Assembly: GCA_964034945.1 (NCBI GenBank)
Contig: OZ035962.1
Span: 46,780,386-46,844,385, forward strand
DNA: 64,000 nucleotides
From: Chrysopilus asiliformis
Taxonomy: Eukaryota; Arthropoda; Insecta; Diptera; Rhagionidae
Direction: 5' to 3'
Shown piece by piece: positions 33,081-44,682 of this stretch (positions are counted from its first letter, which is position 1; each line of letters begins with the position of its first letter). The position numbers and the translations under genes were made by a program. The notes beneath the pieces are model-generated. The model made no database searches. It was not told the origin of the DNA and was given only the letters and a program-made list of their open reading frames with translations.

Positions 33081-36000
33081 TTATCGAAATCTTGAAGGAA
33101 TCTCAACACGGCGACCGGATCCGGTAATTTTAGTCCTATGGTTGTCTGCTTCAGGAATGTCCTCCGGTCTCGTCGATCCGGAACTTTCGGTGTCATCACC
33201 TTCCGCGGCTCTCGTGGTCGAAGTCGCTGTCTTCGCCTTGAATTCGTCCGCTTCTGAGCTTGGTATAAATGCTGCCTTTAATCGGTCTATCGATATTTTC
33301 GTTGTTCGATTGTTGACTCTAAGTTTAAAACATTTGTCGTATTTTTTAATTATCTCATAAGGACCATCGTAAGGCGGTTGGAGCGGCGTCTTAACGGTGT
33401 CATTACGAACAAATACATGTGTACAATCGTTTAATGTTTTTTGAACGAAAACGCTAGGTCGGCTATGATGCGCTGCCGGCGTTGGGCGAATATTTCCCAT
33501 TAGTCGTTTTAAATTTTTTATAAAATCAGTCTCGTTGGTTGTTACTTTGGTCTGTTGAAAAAAATCTCCAAGTAATTTAAGAGTTGTACCATACAACATC
33601 TCCGCAGGCGTAGCTTTAATGTCTTCTTTTATTGTTGAGGATTATTGGAATCGCATCGTACCAATCGTTCGTGTCATAGCTTTTTATGGCCGCTTTCAAC
33701 GTGCGATGCCATCGTTCAATCATCCCATTTGCTTGAGGATGATATGGTGTCGTTTTGAGATGAGTCGTGCCTAACAGTCGTGTCAATTCACGGAATAGTT
33801 CGGATTCGAACTGCCGTCCTAAATCCGTTGTGATGCGAACGGGCGTGCCAAACCGCGAAATCCAGTTCGTGACAAATTCGCGTGCTACGGTTTCAGCTGT
33901 GATGTCCGCTATTGGAAATGCTTCCGGCCATCTCGAAAATCTATCGATGCATGTTAACAAATATCGTTTTTCCCTGCTTATTGGCAAGGGTCCGACTATA
34001 TCGATATTAACGTGCGCAAAACGGCTGTCTGGTGTGACGAACTCAGAAAGTGGTGTTTTGTTGTGTTTGTGTACTTTTGCACGTTGACATGCTATACAGC
34101 TTCGCACAAATTCGACACAATCTTTGTTCATGCCAGGCCAGAAATACCTTTCTCTAAGTATTTTACTTGTTGATCGCGTACCGGGATGTGCATAACCGTG
34201 GATCTTCATCAATACCTTGTTTCGGAAACCCCTGGGTACATATGGTCGAATCTTGTCATGAGACGTTTCACAAATCAATGATTCAACTGCTTCTGGAACG
34301 ACAAAAGATTTAAAAACGAGATGTGCAGATCTATTACCTGAATTTAAAAGGGTATTTAATTCTTCATCTGTTCGCTGTTCTTTTGCCATTTCGTCAAAGT
34401 CGATGGTGACACTGGTAATTTCTTCTATCCGGGACAACAGGTCTGCTATAGTGTTGTCCTTTCCCGCAATGTACTTTATTTTCGTTGAGAATTGACCAAT
34501 GTAATCGATTTGTCGTGTTTGGCGCGGCGATGTTTTGTCCAGCCTTTGATTGAACATATACGTCAGCGGCTTGTGATCTGTGAATATGCAGAAATCTCGA
34601 CCCTCGAGCATATGTTGGAAATGCTTTACGCCTTGGTACATGGCAAGTAGTTCCCTGTCGTATGTACTATATCTCTTTTGGGTTTCAGTAAGTTTTTTTG
34701 AATAAAAACCCAATGGTTCGGCTTCTTCGGCTTGCACATATTGTTGTAACACAGCGCCCACTGCGAAATCGGATGCGTCGACACACAATGCTATTTGCGC
34801 CTCAGGCTTCGGATGGGCCAATAAGATCGCTTCCACCAATTCACTTTTGCATTTTTCAAATGCTAATTTAGCTTCGTCGCTCCAAATGATCTGGGTTGTG
34901 TCGTTTTTCTTATTGCCAATGATCAATTTTTGAAGAATCATTTGATTAATAGCAGCTTTTGGCACAAATCTTCTGTAGAAGTTGATCATGCCTAAGAACC
35001 TCTTAAGTTCCTTCGCCGTTTTCGGAAATTTAAAGTTTCGAATCACCTCGATACGTTCCGGCAAGGGTGCGATTCCCGCTGGTGTTACCCGGTGCCCAAG
35101 AAACTTCACTTCAGATTTCGCCCACTGACATTTGGAAACGTTGATGGTCAAACCACGCTCGAGAAGTCGCTGCAGTATCACTCTGATATGGCTTTTATGT
35201 TCTTCGATGTCTCGTGATGCAATAAAAATGTCATCGATGTATCCAAAAACGAAATCCAATCCGCGCAACACCTCATCTATGAAACGTTGAAATGTTTGTC
35301 CAGCTCCACACAATCCAAAAGCCATGTAAACGTATTCGAACAATCCGAATGGTGTTATTACAGCTGTTTTTGGTATATCCTCCGGCTCAATTGGAATCTG
35401 ATGATAAGCTCGCTGCAAATCAAGGACTGTAAATATCGTCTTGCCGGCGAGAAAATGCGTGAAATCCTGGATCAGTGGTACAGGGTAATTATCTCGTACT
35501 GTTTTGGCGTTTAGCGCCCGATAATCACCACAGGCTCTAAATTCTCCATTTGACTTCGTCACGAGGTGAAGTGGATTTGACCAATTAGACTTCGATGGTC
35601 GTATTATGCCCTGATGCAAAAGATACTCGAATTCAGCCTTGGCAGCCTTCAACTTCTCCGGTGATAGTTTCCTAGCTTTAGCACAGCACGGTGATCCTTT
35701 TGTTTTGATGTGATGCGTGGTTTTTCCTTTTATGCCCTCTTTATTCCTGAAAATGGTCACTTCGACGAATTCTCTCAGGAGATCTGCAAAAATTGAATTA
35801 GTGTCGTAGGACTTGATAACGTTCTCACCCGTCTTCTCATGGATCATCCCGATTGACAACTTGGTAATGCCGTCGACCAAGCGTTGATTTTTCATGTCGA
35901 CTAAAAGACCAAACTGGGTCAGAAAATCAGCTCCCAAAATTGCCGAATTTACGTCTGCTATGATGAAATTCCACAAAAAACTTCGTCGCAATCCCAAAGA

Positions 36001-36261
36001 TATATTCAGTCGTTTCGTACCGTAAGTTTTGATTGGTGTTCCGTTTGCTGCGAATAATGATTGTACTTTTGATAAATTTCGTCGTTCGTCGTATGTCGGC
36101 GGAATAACCGAAACGTCGGCTCCCGTGTCGACCAAAAACTTGTAATTTGTGTTGGAATCAGTAACGGTAAGTCGTGCTACTGATGGACCAGCGTTGCCCG
36201 CTCCTGGCAGCTGGCAAATTAGTTTTTTGCATTCTTGTCGTTTGCCAATCCCCTTGAACAA
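33081..36261 (-). pseudogene. CsRn1-like pol: protease, RT, RNase H, integrase (one break)
   Basis: An 881-codon frame (36261-33616) holds protease '[14 protein letters not shown]', RT with '[11 protein letters not shown]', RNase H '[16 protein letters not shown]', and integrase with an H2C2 motif ('CIACQRAK'), '[14 protein letters not shown]', '[12 protein letters not shown]' and '[17 protein letters not shown]'. After 'DAIPIIL' several codons are missing and the frame shifts; the C-terminus continues in 33599-33081 ('EMLYGTTLKLLGDF'). The first methionine lies inside gag, so expression needs -1 frameshifting. The break makes this copy defective in integrase, although the LTRs are almost identical. 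Confidence 0.92.
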
Positions 36262-37061
36262 GGTTCACGGCACTTCGTCGCGTCGTTTCCGTAGCTTCTG
36301 TGATACCAACACAAAGCATCCGGATTGTCTTCCTTTCGTTGACGTGAAGGAGTATTTGATCTTTTACGATGTCGGCTTCGTTCTCTTCCCTGTCGCGTCT
36401 TCAACATTCGCACTTCCTTAGTAAGATCGGCGATCTGTTTGGCCAACCTCTCGTTTGAGGATATTTCAGGAACTCTCGATGTTGATGTGGTTTCGTTGAT
36501 TGTACCAATAGTCGAAATTCCGGCTGTGTCGATTATCCTATCGGCCAAAGATGCCAATGCCTTGAGTTCCACGTCACTTGTTGACAGAATTGCCCGCACC
36601 TGCTGTGGTAGTTTATCCAACCAGATGACTTTTAAGAATTCGTCGCCTATATTCTCGCCACCTAATTTCAGCATTTCGTTGAGGAGCTGCGTCGGCTTCC
36701 TGTCGCCAAGTTCGGTTGCCGATAAAAGCTTTTTCATTTTTCCTTGCTCAGAATCCCCAAATGCACCAATAATTGCCCTTTTTAGGTTCTCGTATTTATT
36801 GTTTGCCGGTGGTTTTAAAACAGCTTCGGAAACTTGAGTCAATAACTTGCTCTCCATGTTACCCACAATCATTGAAAACTTGGCGGAATCGGTCGTAATA
36901 CTTCCGGTGGCAAACTGGGCCTCGATTTGTGCAAACCAGATTTCTGGACTATCAGCCCAAAATGGCGGAATTCTGATCGCTAATCGCGCGACTTCTGCAT
37001 TGCTGGCCTTTCTCCTCGTTTCATCCTCCGTCACTCGCGCTTGCTCCCCTTCGAGAGACAT
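36219..37061 (-). CDS. CsRn1-like gag, intact
   Basis: A 280-codon frame starting '[18 protein letters not shown]'. It has a capsid-like region ('[17 protein letters not shown]'), a basic Arg-rich stretch ('[18 protein letters not shown]') and a single knuckle '[18 protein letters not shown]' (C-x2-H-x9-C-x3-C). The end overlaps pol by 43 bp, with pol in the -1 frame. It would package the element RNA. Confidence 0.9.
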   Translation of the reverse strand: MSLEGEQARVTEDETRRKASNAEVARLAIRIPPFWADSPEIWFAQIEAQFATGSITTDSAKFSMIVGNMESKLLTQVSEAVLKPPANNKYENLKRAIIGAFGDSEQGKMKKLLSATELGDRKPTQLLNEMLKLGGENIGDEFLKVIWLDKLPQQVRAILSTSDVELKALASLADRIIDTAGISTIGTINETTSTSRVPEISSNERLAKQIADLTKEVRMLKTRQGRERSRHRKRSNTPSRQRKEDNPDALCWYHRSYGNDATKCREPCSRGLANDKNAKN

Positions 37062-37335
37062 TTTAATGGCTAAATTCGAACAAGCTACCGTTTAATTCAC
37101 GATAATTGGTCGTTGTCGTATTCGTCCGAAATTTAATAAGGCTGCAACCACAAAAAAATCGGTTCCTTTTTTTAGAATTACAACCGCTGTAATTCAATCC
37201 GCTGTAATAAAATTCGTTGTCCTCAAACACTGTTCACCATTAATGTTCGCCGAGCTTCTTTTTTTTTCTTTGTTCGCGAAAACTCTTCCCGGCGCTTAGA
37301 ACACAATTAAATTAATGTTTTTTTTTTCAAAAATC

Positions 37336-37351
37336 ACGTCGGGGTCACCAA
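37336..37351 (-). promoter_or_regulatory. CsRn1-like primer-binding site, tRNA-Trp type
   Basis: TGGTGACCCCGACGTG on the minus strand, just downstream of the 5' LTR. Its complement CACGTCGGGGTCA-CCA is the 3' end of insect tRNA-Trp as I remember it. Confidence 0.8.
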
Positions 37352-37353
37352 TT

Positions 37354-37517
37354 ATGGTTACAGGCGTCAAGGACAAGATTAAAAGATCGTTAATTACTAT
37401 TATATCTAATTTATTAATTGATATTCGGAGACACAAAAGTTTAGCGTGACTTGTTCAAACGCGATCGTATTAAAGACTCTGATTACAATGGTGTGTGCTT
37501 CTAACAGTGCTGCCACA
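37354..37517 (-). repeat. CsRn1-like 5' LTR
   Basis: 164 bp, two differences from the 3' LTR (C/T near 32920 and C/G near 33049). Confidence 0.93.
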
Positions 37518-38334
37518 AATCTGATGTATTGAATGTCATGTTATTTCGTTCTTTTCGCTCTTAACGGCAAAAGCGTTTGCTGTGGTTTCCGACTCTCGTA
37601 CTTGGGAACGAAAATGATTTCTATTTAAGTTTTCGCTTCTTGTTCAAAGCGGTTTGTGGGTCTCGCATAAAAATGAATGAAAGCCTCGAGCGATGGCTGT
37701 TGCGAAACCTGCGAGATATAAGAAGCCACGAACTCGGGAAAGTTACACACACATATATACTTACAAGTAGTCAGAAAGGGTGTTTTGAATTTCGTTAATA
37801 TTTTGAGAACGGTACGAGATAATTATTTACAGTAAAAGGCAAAAATGCAGAAAACTCAATGATCTATCATATTTATTATACAGCATACTTGTAAGAAATA
37901 GTTTTTGTCAAAAAAGTAAAAAACCAAAAAAAAACAAATTTTAAAAATGTCACTGTTTTGGTAATTTCCGGCCAGAATATTTTTTTAAAAATACGATATG
38001 TTAAGGCTACTTAATAAACTAACACCTGAAGAACATTTTCCTCTCAAATAAATCGTTTGGAAAACTTCAAATATAATTATTATTGCACAATATTATTGCA
38101 CAGGTCATGAAAAACACCGAACGCAATCACCCATAATTAAATGCAAGTGCATTTTCTTTGCGAATGGCCACAAATGCATATAATTGCTTTTAATTTTGCA
38201 ACCCGTAAACTAATTTCACTAAATATCACTTTGTTCACTAGACTTTACCAGCTATTTATTGCCAATTCCCCTAAATTTTATATTTTGTGAACTGACAAAA
38301 ATTAATCTAGCCATTTCATATTGAACTCACGGTA

Positions 38335-40690
38335 CAATTTTACTTTACTGGAATCCGAGGGATTGTCAAAAACGCACTTTCACTAGGACAATTTGTGGTC
38401 ACAAACCTCATAAAAGTGGTTTGAAATGACTGCTGACGCTGTTTTAATTACAAAATTTCATTTTAAAATTTTCATATAACCTCACTTTTCTGACGAAAAA
38501 AAACTTTAGCAACAAACCAATTTTACTGGAAATTGGAGCGGAAAAACTTTTCAGCCTCACCCCGCTTTTTCCCACCCCACTTCAGAGGCAATTTTAAACC
38601 AGTTTTATGAGGTCTGTGACCAGGGCCGTATCGAAGGTTCTGGATTGGGGGGGGAGACGTCTCAATTTTCCCAACTCGAACATCTAATTTTTCCCAACTG
38701 GGATGTACATAATAAAAATTCCTTTTCCTTGCCCAGAATCTCTGACAAGAAACAACTGATATAATGAAATATCAGTTGTGGTCAACACAAAACTTACTTC
38801 TACAAAATCTACGATCCTGCGCAATTTACGCTAGAGCCCTGTCGCGTTGTCAACCTAAGACGACATCCCAATAAATTCTTGGTTTATTCAAAAATATCAA
38901 AAACGTACAAAATTTGAGATAGCTTGAGAACTGTAAAAGATATCAATTTACGGTAAATGGTAAAAAGGTAGAAAATTTTAACATCTCCAAGTTTTCCTTA
39001 AATTAATTTGTCGAAAAATCGTTAGTTTACCAGTAATTTGCAAAAACATATTTTTTTATATTTTAATCTAAATATCTCAATAACGGTAAGAAACAAAATT
39101 GTGCAGAATGTCATTCTCATTATTTCACTTCATACATTCAGTCAGCAAAACCCCATTAGTTTTCAAAATAATCGCAAAAACTGTTTTTTTTTTGGACATA
39201 ACGGTTTATCTCGATAACAGGTTGAGATATCGAGTTATATCTAAAGACAAAAGTGTGGGAAATTTTATTTTCTAAAAGTTTCGTCGTACTTACGGCCACT
39301 AAAAAACGCGTAGTTTGGGAGTAAATCGAGAAAAACGAAATTGCGATTTTTGAAAAACCGCCATTTTGGATACTTCCGGTTAACGGATTTCCACCAAAAG
39401 TTGATAGGATCGTCCCATTTCAGGACCCAACATGCCTATAAAATTTCATGGCTCTAGCTTTATTAGTTTTTGAGAAATCTTGTACACAAACTGACAGACA
39501 AACTGACAGACAGACTGACAGACAGAACGACATTTTTTTAATATGACTCCAATCGACTCAGGAGTGATCGGGAAATTTTTTTTAGGCAAAATTAAGAGGT
39601 CGAAATTTTTCATGAATACAATACTTTATTGCACTCCGTAGAAGAAAGTAATTTTTTTTTATTTTTCACAATTAAATAAAGGGTAAACACTAATAATCTT
39701 ATGCGACTTGTGACCACAAGAAGTACATTTGACTTTATATCGCTTATTTTTGGCACTTTCTTTTGTATTCAGATTTTATCCGAATTCAGTGTTGACATAA
39801 ACTTATAAGAAATTAAATACATATTACTTGAAACAGTTTTTACCTATTCATTTGTTTAAAAAATCCGAACACCGATGGTACAACAATTACACTATATTTT
39901 CAAAACTCACTGTTTCAGCACGAATATACTAGATCGCTCGATTTGCTGTCTCAAATGGTCCCATTTCAATACAGTTCAATGAATCAAAACGAGTTAAGCA
40001 GAGCGAGATAACCGTATGACTATAAATATAGTCCTTTCGTTTAAACCGTGAGCTGTCAAAGGAAAATAGACTTTCGGAATGGTGTTGGCGCATAAAGTTA
40101 GTCTCAAACTTGTGAAATTTGAATTTCGCGGCGGACGAAATTTGAATTTCGCGATATTATACAGTTCAGTGGATGCGTTTAAGTATGATAAAGAGGGAAA
40201 TACTTTTGGGACAATTTTTCAGCAGAGCTTTGTGTCACCATACTATGTTATATAGTTCTGTGCCATAAACTGATGAGAACATTATACTCCCCCTATGGTC
40301 GAGTGTCTACTCTACTCTTTCAAAGCCTTTTATTCATTCTCTCCCAACTCGCTGTGACGCTGTCGCCAAAGCAGAATGGCATGTGGAAACACAAACAAGT
40401 CATAAAACACGCCTTTGTTCACTAATAGAAAATTTGAGGTAGAAAAAGACAAGTTGGGATTTTGGAAAATTGACAAAAGAGATTTCCCAACTTGGGAAAT
40501 CTCACATCTTCAAGAAGTGAGATTTCTCAACTCCTAAGGGTCAAATTCCCAACTGAAGACTTATTGGGGGGGGGAGCCTCCCCCCCCATCCCCCCCCAGT
40601 CGGTACGGCCCTGTCTGTGACCCCAAATTGTCGAATTTGGGGTCCTCGGATCCTCGCAATTCGTCGCATTCCGGTAAAGTAAAATTATTC
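38335..40690. repeat. Long imperfect palindrome inside X, right arm split by hAT
   Basis: Left arm 'aattttactttactggaat' ... 'aacctcataaaagtggttt' is mirrored on the right by 'aaaccagttttatgagg' (38597-38613) and, after the hAT, by sequence to 'attccggtaaagtaaaatt' (about 40668-40687). The loop is about 170 bp. The hAT target duplication is part of the right arm. Confidence 0.75.
38621..40613. mobile_element. hAT-like non-autonomous transposon
   Basis: Perfect 8-bp duplication TCTGTGAC (38613-38620, 40614-40621). Ends are CAGGGCCGTATCGA and, inverted, CAGGGCCGTACCGA, typical of hAT. Runs of 8-12 G or C lie just inside each end. The interior is noncoding: AT-rich with a 'gacagacagact' repeat at 39490-39530. 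The stretch at 38768-38845 matches about 2990-3056, and 39540-39660 matches sequence on both sides of E1 (about 32545-32580 and 43790-43880). Confidence 0.88.
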
Positions 40691-41000
40691 CGAACTCACT
40701 TTGTCGGCCAAGAAAAACACAGTAAAATCACGGAAAACAGTAGTTTATCACTAATATCTAATAATAAATACGAGTTTGTTAAGCCACGAAATACTTGCAC
40801 TTATTTTTGGGCGAAAATATATTATGATTTACGTAAAACGCGATATAAAATCAAAGTTGTGATTTCCTCCCGACGAAACAATGCATAATAGCGCGAACAA
40901 TGACAAGTGACTAAATCACCGACTACTTACTCATACATGTCCTATTTACTTTCGGGGCTTTCTACCAATACTCTCGCAGGTTTCGGCTGTTGGGTATGAT

Positions 41001-42263
41001 CAAGACCCTCTACATACAAAGCCATGCACAAAATCTTTCTATGTGTGCACTAGTAGGGTCAAGTGGCAACTCTACTGTCAAAATCAGATGGGAAACCGCG
41101 CGTAAACTTCGATTTGTTTTGTTATTAAGTTAATAATTTTATCAAATTTTCAGAGTTTAATCGGTAAAATATATAAATTAAAGGTGTATATTACTAATAA
41201 TCGTTTGTATTTTGTTTGATAATTGTGAATCAGCAATAAAAACAACTCAACAAGTTAAAATTAAAAGTTGCTAAAAACCAACTTGCTGGTAACTTAGAAA
41301 TTTCGTGTTTTATTTAGTGTCATTATTGAATAGTTGTAAATAATTTGCTATTAGTTTTAGCGTTTTCTTTTTTGTGAAATTAATGCCGGCAGTTTAAAAA
41401 AATTGAAATCAGAACCGGATAAAAGTGATGAATGTGAAATAAGTGCCAGATAAAAGTGACGAAAGTGATGACGGCGTTTTCAATCCAAGAATTGTAAGAA
41501 AATTCATACGGAATAGACTTCGTTTAAAATCGTAATTAACTAAATATTATATGTTAGAGGCAACTTTTTCTTATTATTTATAGATTTTCCAAGCAATTTA
41601 AATATGTTTTGCAAGAAAAAAAATTCTTACATACAAAAACATTGAAATGAATAAATTTTTCTTTCGAGTTTCATTTCCGGCGACTGAAAAGTGTTCGAGT
41701 AAATTTCCGAAAATGATCGAATTCGAGTTAGCTGATACCGCATCAAACATTTCCCTAATAAGGCTCCTGCTTATTACTAACAGATTATAGATAAGTATAA
41801 ATTTATTTTAAAAAACGCACGTATTTTGCGTTTAATTAAGGCTGATCGAAGAATCCATTACAAGAGGGGCTGTGACAGGGGAAGCAACATGGGCTAGGAG
41901 ACTCCTGAGATTTATTTACTGCAGCTTTTCCGCAAGTGTATTTCGTTTTTTCTTAAATATTCAATTTAAACGTAATGCCTCGTAATTGCTGTGTGCCGTG
42001 CTGTAATTCGTATCACAAATCCACTTTGTCCGTTATTGTCATTATATACAATAAAAAAGTGTTTGTTTGAACAAAAATGGTTTTTGTTTTCATTCCCTCC
42101 AAAATTTAAACGATAATATAGGAACCTAATTGATATAGAACCGCAAAAAATCTCGGAAACTTCATGCCGGCGCCATGTTAGACAATTCATCAGCGACCCT
42201 ACTTGGCCATGTACATGTGGTAGTAACTCTATTAGTGCATGGCTTTGTATGTAGAGGGTCTTG
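41001..42263. mobile_element. 1.26-kb inverted-repeat element, 7-bp target duplication
   Basis: 29-bp perfect terminal repeats begin CAAGACCCTCTACATACAAA at both ends. The flanking duplication is GTATGAT (40994-41000, 42264-42270), confirmed by the empty site in the second E1 copy. No transposase coding is seen. P-like or hAT-like; the 7-bp duplication slightly favours the former. Confidence 0.8.
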
Positions 42264-42297
42264 GTATGATGCACACACATATATATTTCATTAGTAA

Positions 42298-42691
42298 GAG
42301 CCTGTTCACATTGGTTGAAATAGTCCGCCTAAATAGGACGGTTGAAATATTGCTCGTGTTCAGATTGAGACTATTTGAACCAGTAGCTGTGAGCAATCAG
42401 ACTGGCGTGAAACATTTGGGAAACGGAACATTTCTAAAGAATTGCAAGTAATACGTGGCTGCCTTTTGCTCTGCGACGTGTTGCATCGACGACGACCGAA
42501 ACAATAATGACAATGGAACACATTCAGTGTGGCAGCCAACCAATCAGAGCACGACAGGCGGAACTCTGAGAGTGGAGTTTTTAGTTTTGAGGATGATTTT
42601 CCTATCAGCAGTCCCACTTCCTCACCTTGCCCTAATGTTGCCAGTTTCTGTCCTATTTAGGCGGACTATTTCAACCGATGTGAACAGGCTC
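42298..42691. mobile_element. MITE with 42-bp TIR, TAA duplication (PIF/Harbinger type)
   Basis: Ends begin GAGCCTGTTCACATTGGTTG; the 42-bp repeats differ at one position. TAA flanks both sides (42295-42297, 42692-42694). Length 394 bp, noncoding. Confidence 0.9.
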
Positions 42692-42694
42692 TAA

Positions 42695-43137
42695 CACCGC
42701 GTCTTGATTAACAATTTTTCATCCCAAGAAATATCTCACCGCAATGAGATTTTTTTGACATCTGGTCCGAAAATCTCTTGAAATTTTATTTCTCAAATTG
42801 GCAATGAAAAAAACACCTAGTCGCCGCTCTCGTAATTAATGCAATACGTGAAATTGAAAAGGCTGAAACAGAAGAACAGACGAAAAGAAAAACCCCTTAA
42901 TGTTATATATTCTCTTCCAAAGCTTTTTGTATCGTATTTTGTAAAAATTAGTTATTTTTGCAATTACTTGTCGGGAGAAATTGGATTCCGCCATCTTGAA
43001 TTGTGAAATTCCAAGAAATTTTGCTATTGCAAGATTTCAAGAAATTTCTCTCTGGGATTTTTCCCCTCCGTCAACTCGAGCTCTGATTGGTCAATCAAAA
43101 ATCTCTGCGATGAAAAATCCCAGGTCAAGACGCGGTG
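42695..43137. mobile_element. Second MITE directly adjacent, CACCGCGTCTTGA ends, TAA duplication
   Basis: Ends are CACCGCGTCTTGA and its inverted copy (43125-43137), with TAA at 42692-42694 and 43138-43140. It shares its left TAA with the neighbouring MITE, and the empty site in E1 copy 2 has a single TAA. Confidence 0.85.
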
Positions 43138-43786
43138 TAAGAGAGCGATATTTCGCTCCCAGCATTAAAGTTCTGTTCAGGGTTGTGACTTTTGATTATT
43201 AAAGTTCTGTTCAGGGTTGTGACTTGTTCGAAATCGTAGTAAATCGGCCGAAAAATAGTAGTAGAATCGATGAAATAGTAATAAATTTATGTAAAACCTT
43301 CGTTATATATATAACTAATTTGAACGAAAGACTAGAAATGGGAGCGTTTTGAACACTATGTATGATATTTATTTCATACTTCTCTTATCATAAACCAATT
43401 ATAAATAAAATTATTATACCCGTATGGTGAAACCGAATATCTCAAAAACGGTGCATCTTATCAAAAACGTGCAAGAACAAAAGTTATTTAGGATATGATT
43501 CTACATAAAACTCCCATACATCAAAATCCGATTGGAATAAATTTTAAAAAATCTAATTAGAAAGTTTGACTTCAAACTGGAATTTTGATACAACTGTTCG
43601 CCGTTCACTTAAATTACCATACGGATTTTCAATAATTGCCAGATTGGCAATTATAGCTTTTGTTATGTTTTAAATAAAAATTTGTTTCCTTAATTTCCTT
43701 TTCACTAAAATTTCTTACTTAAATATCTATTGGCGATCGTTGTAGGCGGATCCACGTCTTCTGGCCGTCTCTACGAGACAGACACC

Positions 43787-44128
43787 TGCTTTTTTAGGCT
43801 TTTTTAATTAAAAGGTCGAAATTTCTCAGCATCATACATTATTGTATTACGTTGAGCGCACTTATTATAAGAAAGTAATAAATATTAAATGGAATTGAAG
43901 TACGCCAAGAGTTTGTAGTTGAATTTATATTATCGTTCTCAACTGATGCTAAAAAAATCTTTAAGCATTACGTAATTTAAAAATATTTACAATTTAAATA
44001 ACTGTATTTCTTTGGTGTGAAAAAGTCCTTTATCTTGAAATAGATAGATTGGTCATTCATATTTCACAACAGGTCGAAACCAAGCCAATAATTTTATTAT
44101 GAATACAAAAAATTAAAATAAATTTCAG
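43787..44128. other. Intron sequence before the P5CS exon
   Basis: The first 90 bp match the repeat in the hAT-like element (about 39585-39655). The rest is AT-rich with no gene. It ends in a normal splice acceptor, 'aaaataaatttcag', at 44128. Confidence 0.6.
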
Positions 44129-44302
44129 GCACCCCCTGCTGATAAGCGAGATCTTCAATTAGAAAAAAAAGAAGACAGATTTTCAGAAAGAAGTCAATTG
44201 AAATATGCTAGACGATTGGTAATTAAACTCGGAAGTGCCGTAATAACTAGAGATGACGGCCATGGATTAGCGCTCGGAAGGTTGGCTTCAATTGTTGAAC
44301 AG
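44129..44302 (+). CDS. P5CS: Exon of delta-1-pyrroline-5-carboxylate synthase (glutamate 5-kinase domain)
   Basis: A 174-bp exon, open in phase 0, between acceptor TTTCAG and donor CAG^GTATTT. It encodes 58 residues ending '[12 protein letters not shown]'; '[20 protein letters not shown]' is the start of the glutamate 5-kinase domain with the phosphate-binding 'KLGSAV'. The protein (ALDH18A1 in vertebrates) is a bifunctional mitochondrial enzyme that turns glutamate into glutamate semialdehyde with ATP and NADPH, the first steps to proline. Identity of the exon is very clear. No other P5CS exon is seen in the window, so flanking introns are long: at least 19.7 kb downstream. A partial gene duplication cannot be excluded. 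Confidence 0.93.
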
Positions 44303-44423
44303 GTATTTAAAAAAATTGCTATAGGGTAATTCCACCACTAACACAGCTACTCGGTATTTTGAATCAAAAATTGGGGAACATTTAATATGGTAGGTAAAAT
44401 GAGATAACGTTTAATTTTGGAAA

Positions 44424-44682
44424 CAGTGAGTTCACGGAAGTTGATCAGCGCAAACTAAAACGATATCATTGATTTTAAGGTTCGAGTTTGAAACCTTCCA
44501 TTTGTGCCTTTGTTGAAGAGAATGAAGATACACAACTGAAAATCTTTTCCAAAATCCCTGTATGATTTGAGTTAATTTCTGCCAATTCGACAACCGATTG
44601 GGTAAAATTTCAAGAAGAGACGGCTCTGTTGGCGCCGTAATCGGACCACCACATAGAAAATGTGATGGAGTTAGGGGCTGTG
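44424..44682 (-). pseudogene. BEL1-family integrase C-terminal remnant (left part)
   Basis: Nearly identical to the BEL1 region around 4770-5030 ('LEILPNRLSNWQKLTQIIQG'). It starts 121 bp after the P5CS exon donor. It is separated from its other half (47706-48388) by non-LTR copy 2. Confidence 0.88.

Larger units (their letters stand above)
32894..37517 (-). mobile_element. CsRn1-like Ty3/gypsy retrotransposon
   Basis: Two 164-bp LTRs (32894-33057, 37354-37517) differ at two positions, so the insertion is young. The target duplication is AATCT (32889-32893, 37518-37522), and the empty site is seen in the E1 copy near 55848. The primer-binding site TGGTGACCCCGACGTG (minus, 37336-37351) matches the end of insect tRNA-Trp as I recall it, and the gag knuckle is of C-x2-H-x9-C-x3-C form. 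Both traits mark the CsRn1 clade. Pol lies in the -1 frame relative to gag. Confidence 0.92.
37703..40985. mobile_element. Inverted-repeat element X with 7-bp target duplication; contains a hAT
   Basis: Ends are CGAAACCTGCGAGA and its inverted copy (40972-40985). They are flanked by GCTGTTG (37696-37702, 40986-40992), and the E1 copy at 55027-56148 gives the empty site. Without the nested hAT it is about 1.28 kb. It contains two arms of a long imperfect palindrome (about 38335-38425 against 38590-38620 plus 40622-40690). No transposase; one unrecognised open frame (40628-40888). Superfamily unknown; 7-bp duplications occur in the P group. Confidence 0.75.
32585..43786. mobile_element. Unclassified 1.1-kb element E1, expanded by five nested insertions
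   Basis: The pieces 32585-32893, 37523-37702, 40993-41000, 42271-42297 and 43141-43786 add to about 1.17 kb and are collinear with the uninterrupted inverted copy at 55027-56148 (1122 bp). One end reads ACGTGGATACGTCTTG, the other GAGACAGACACC. The surplus is explained by a tandem duplication of about 40 bp around 43160-43225. The insertions are the gypsy 32894-37517, element X 37703-40985, the 41001-42263 element and two MITEs. No coding sequence. Both copies sit in a TTTTG^CTTTTT context. Confidence 0.85.

Noticed and set aside
35287..36837. Plus-strand open frames under the gypsy element
   Set aside because: They are antisense to intact gag and pol.
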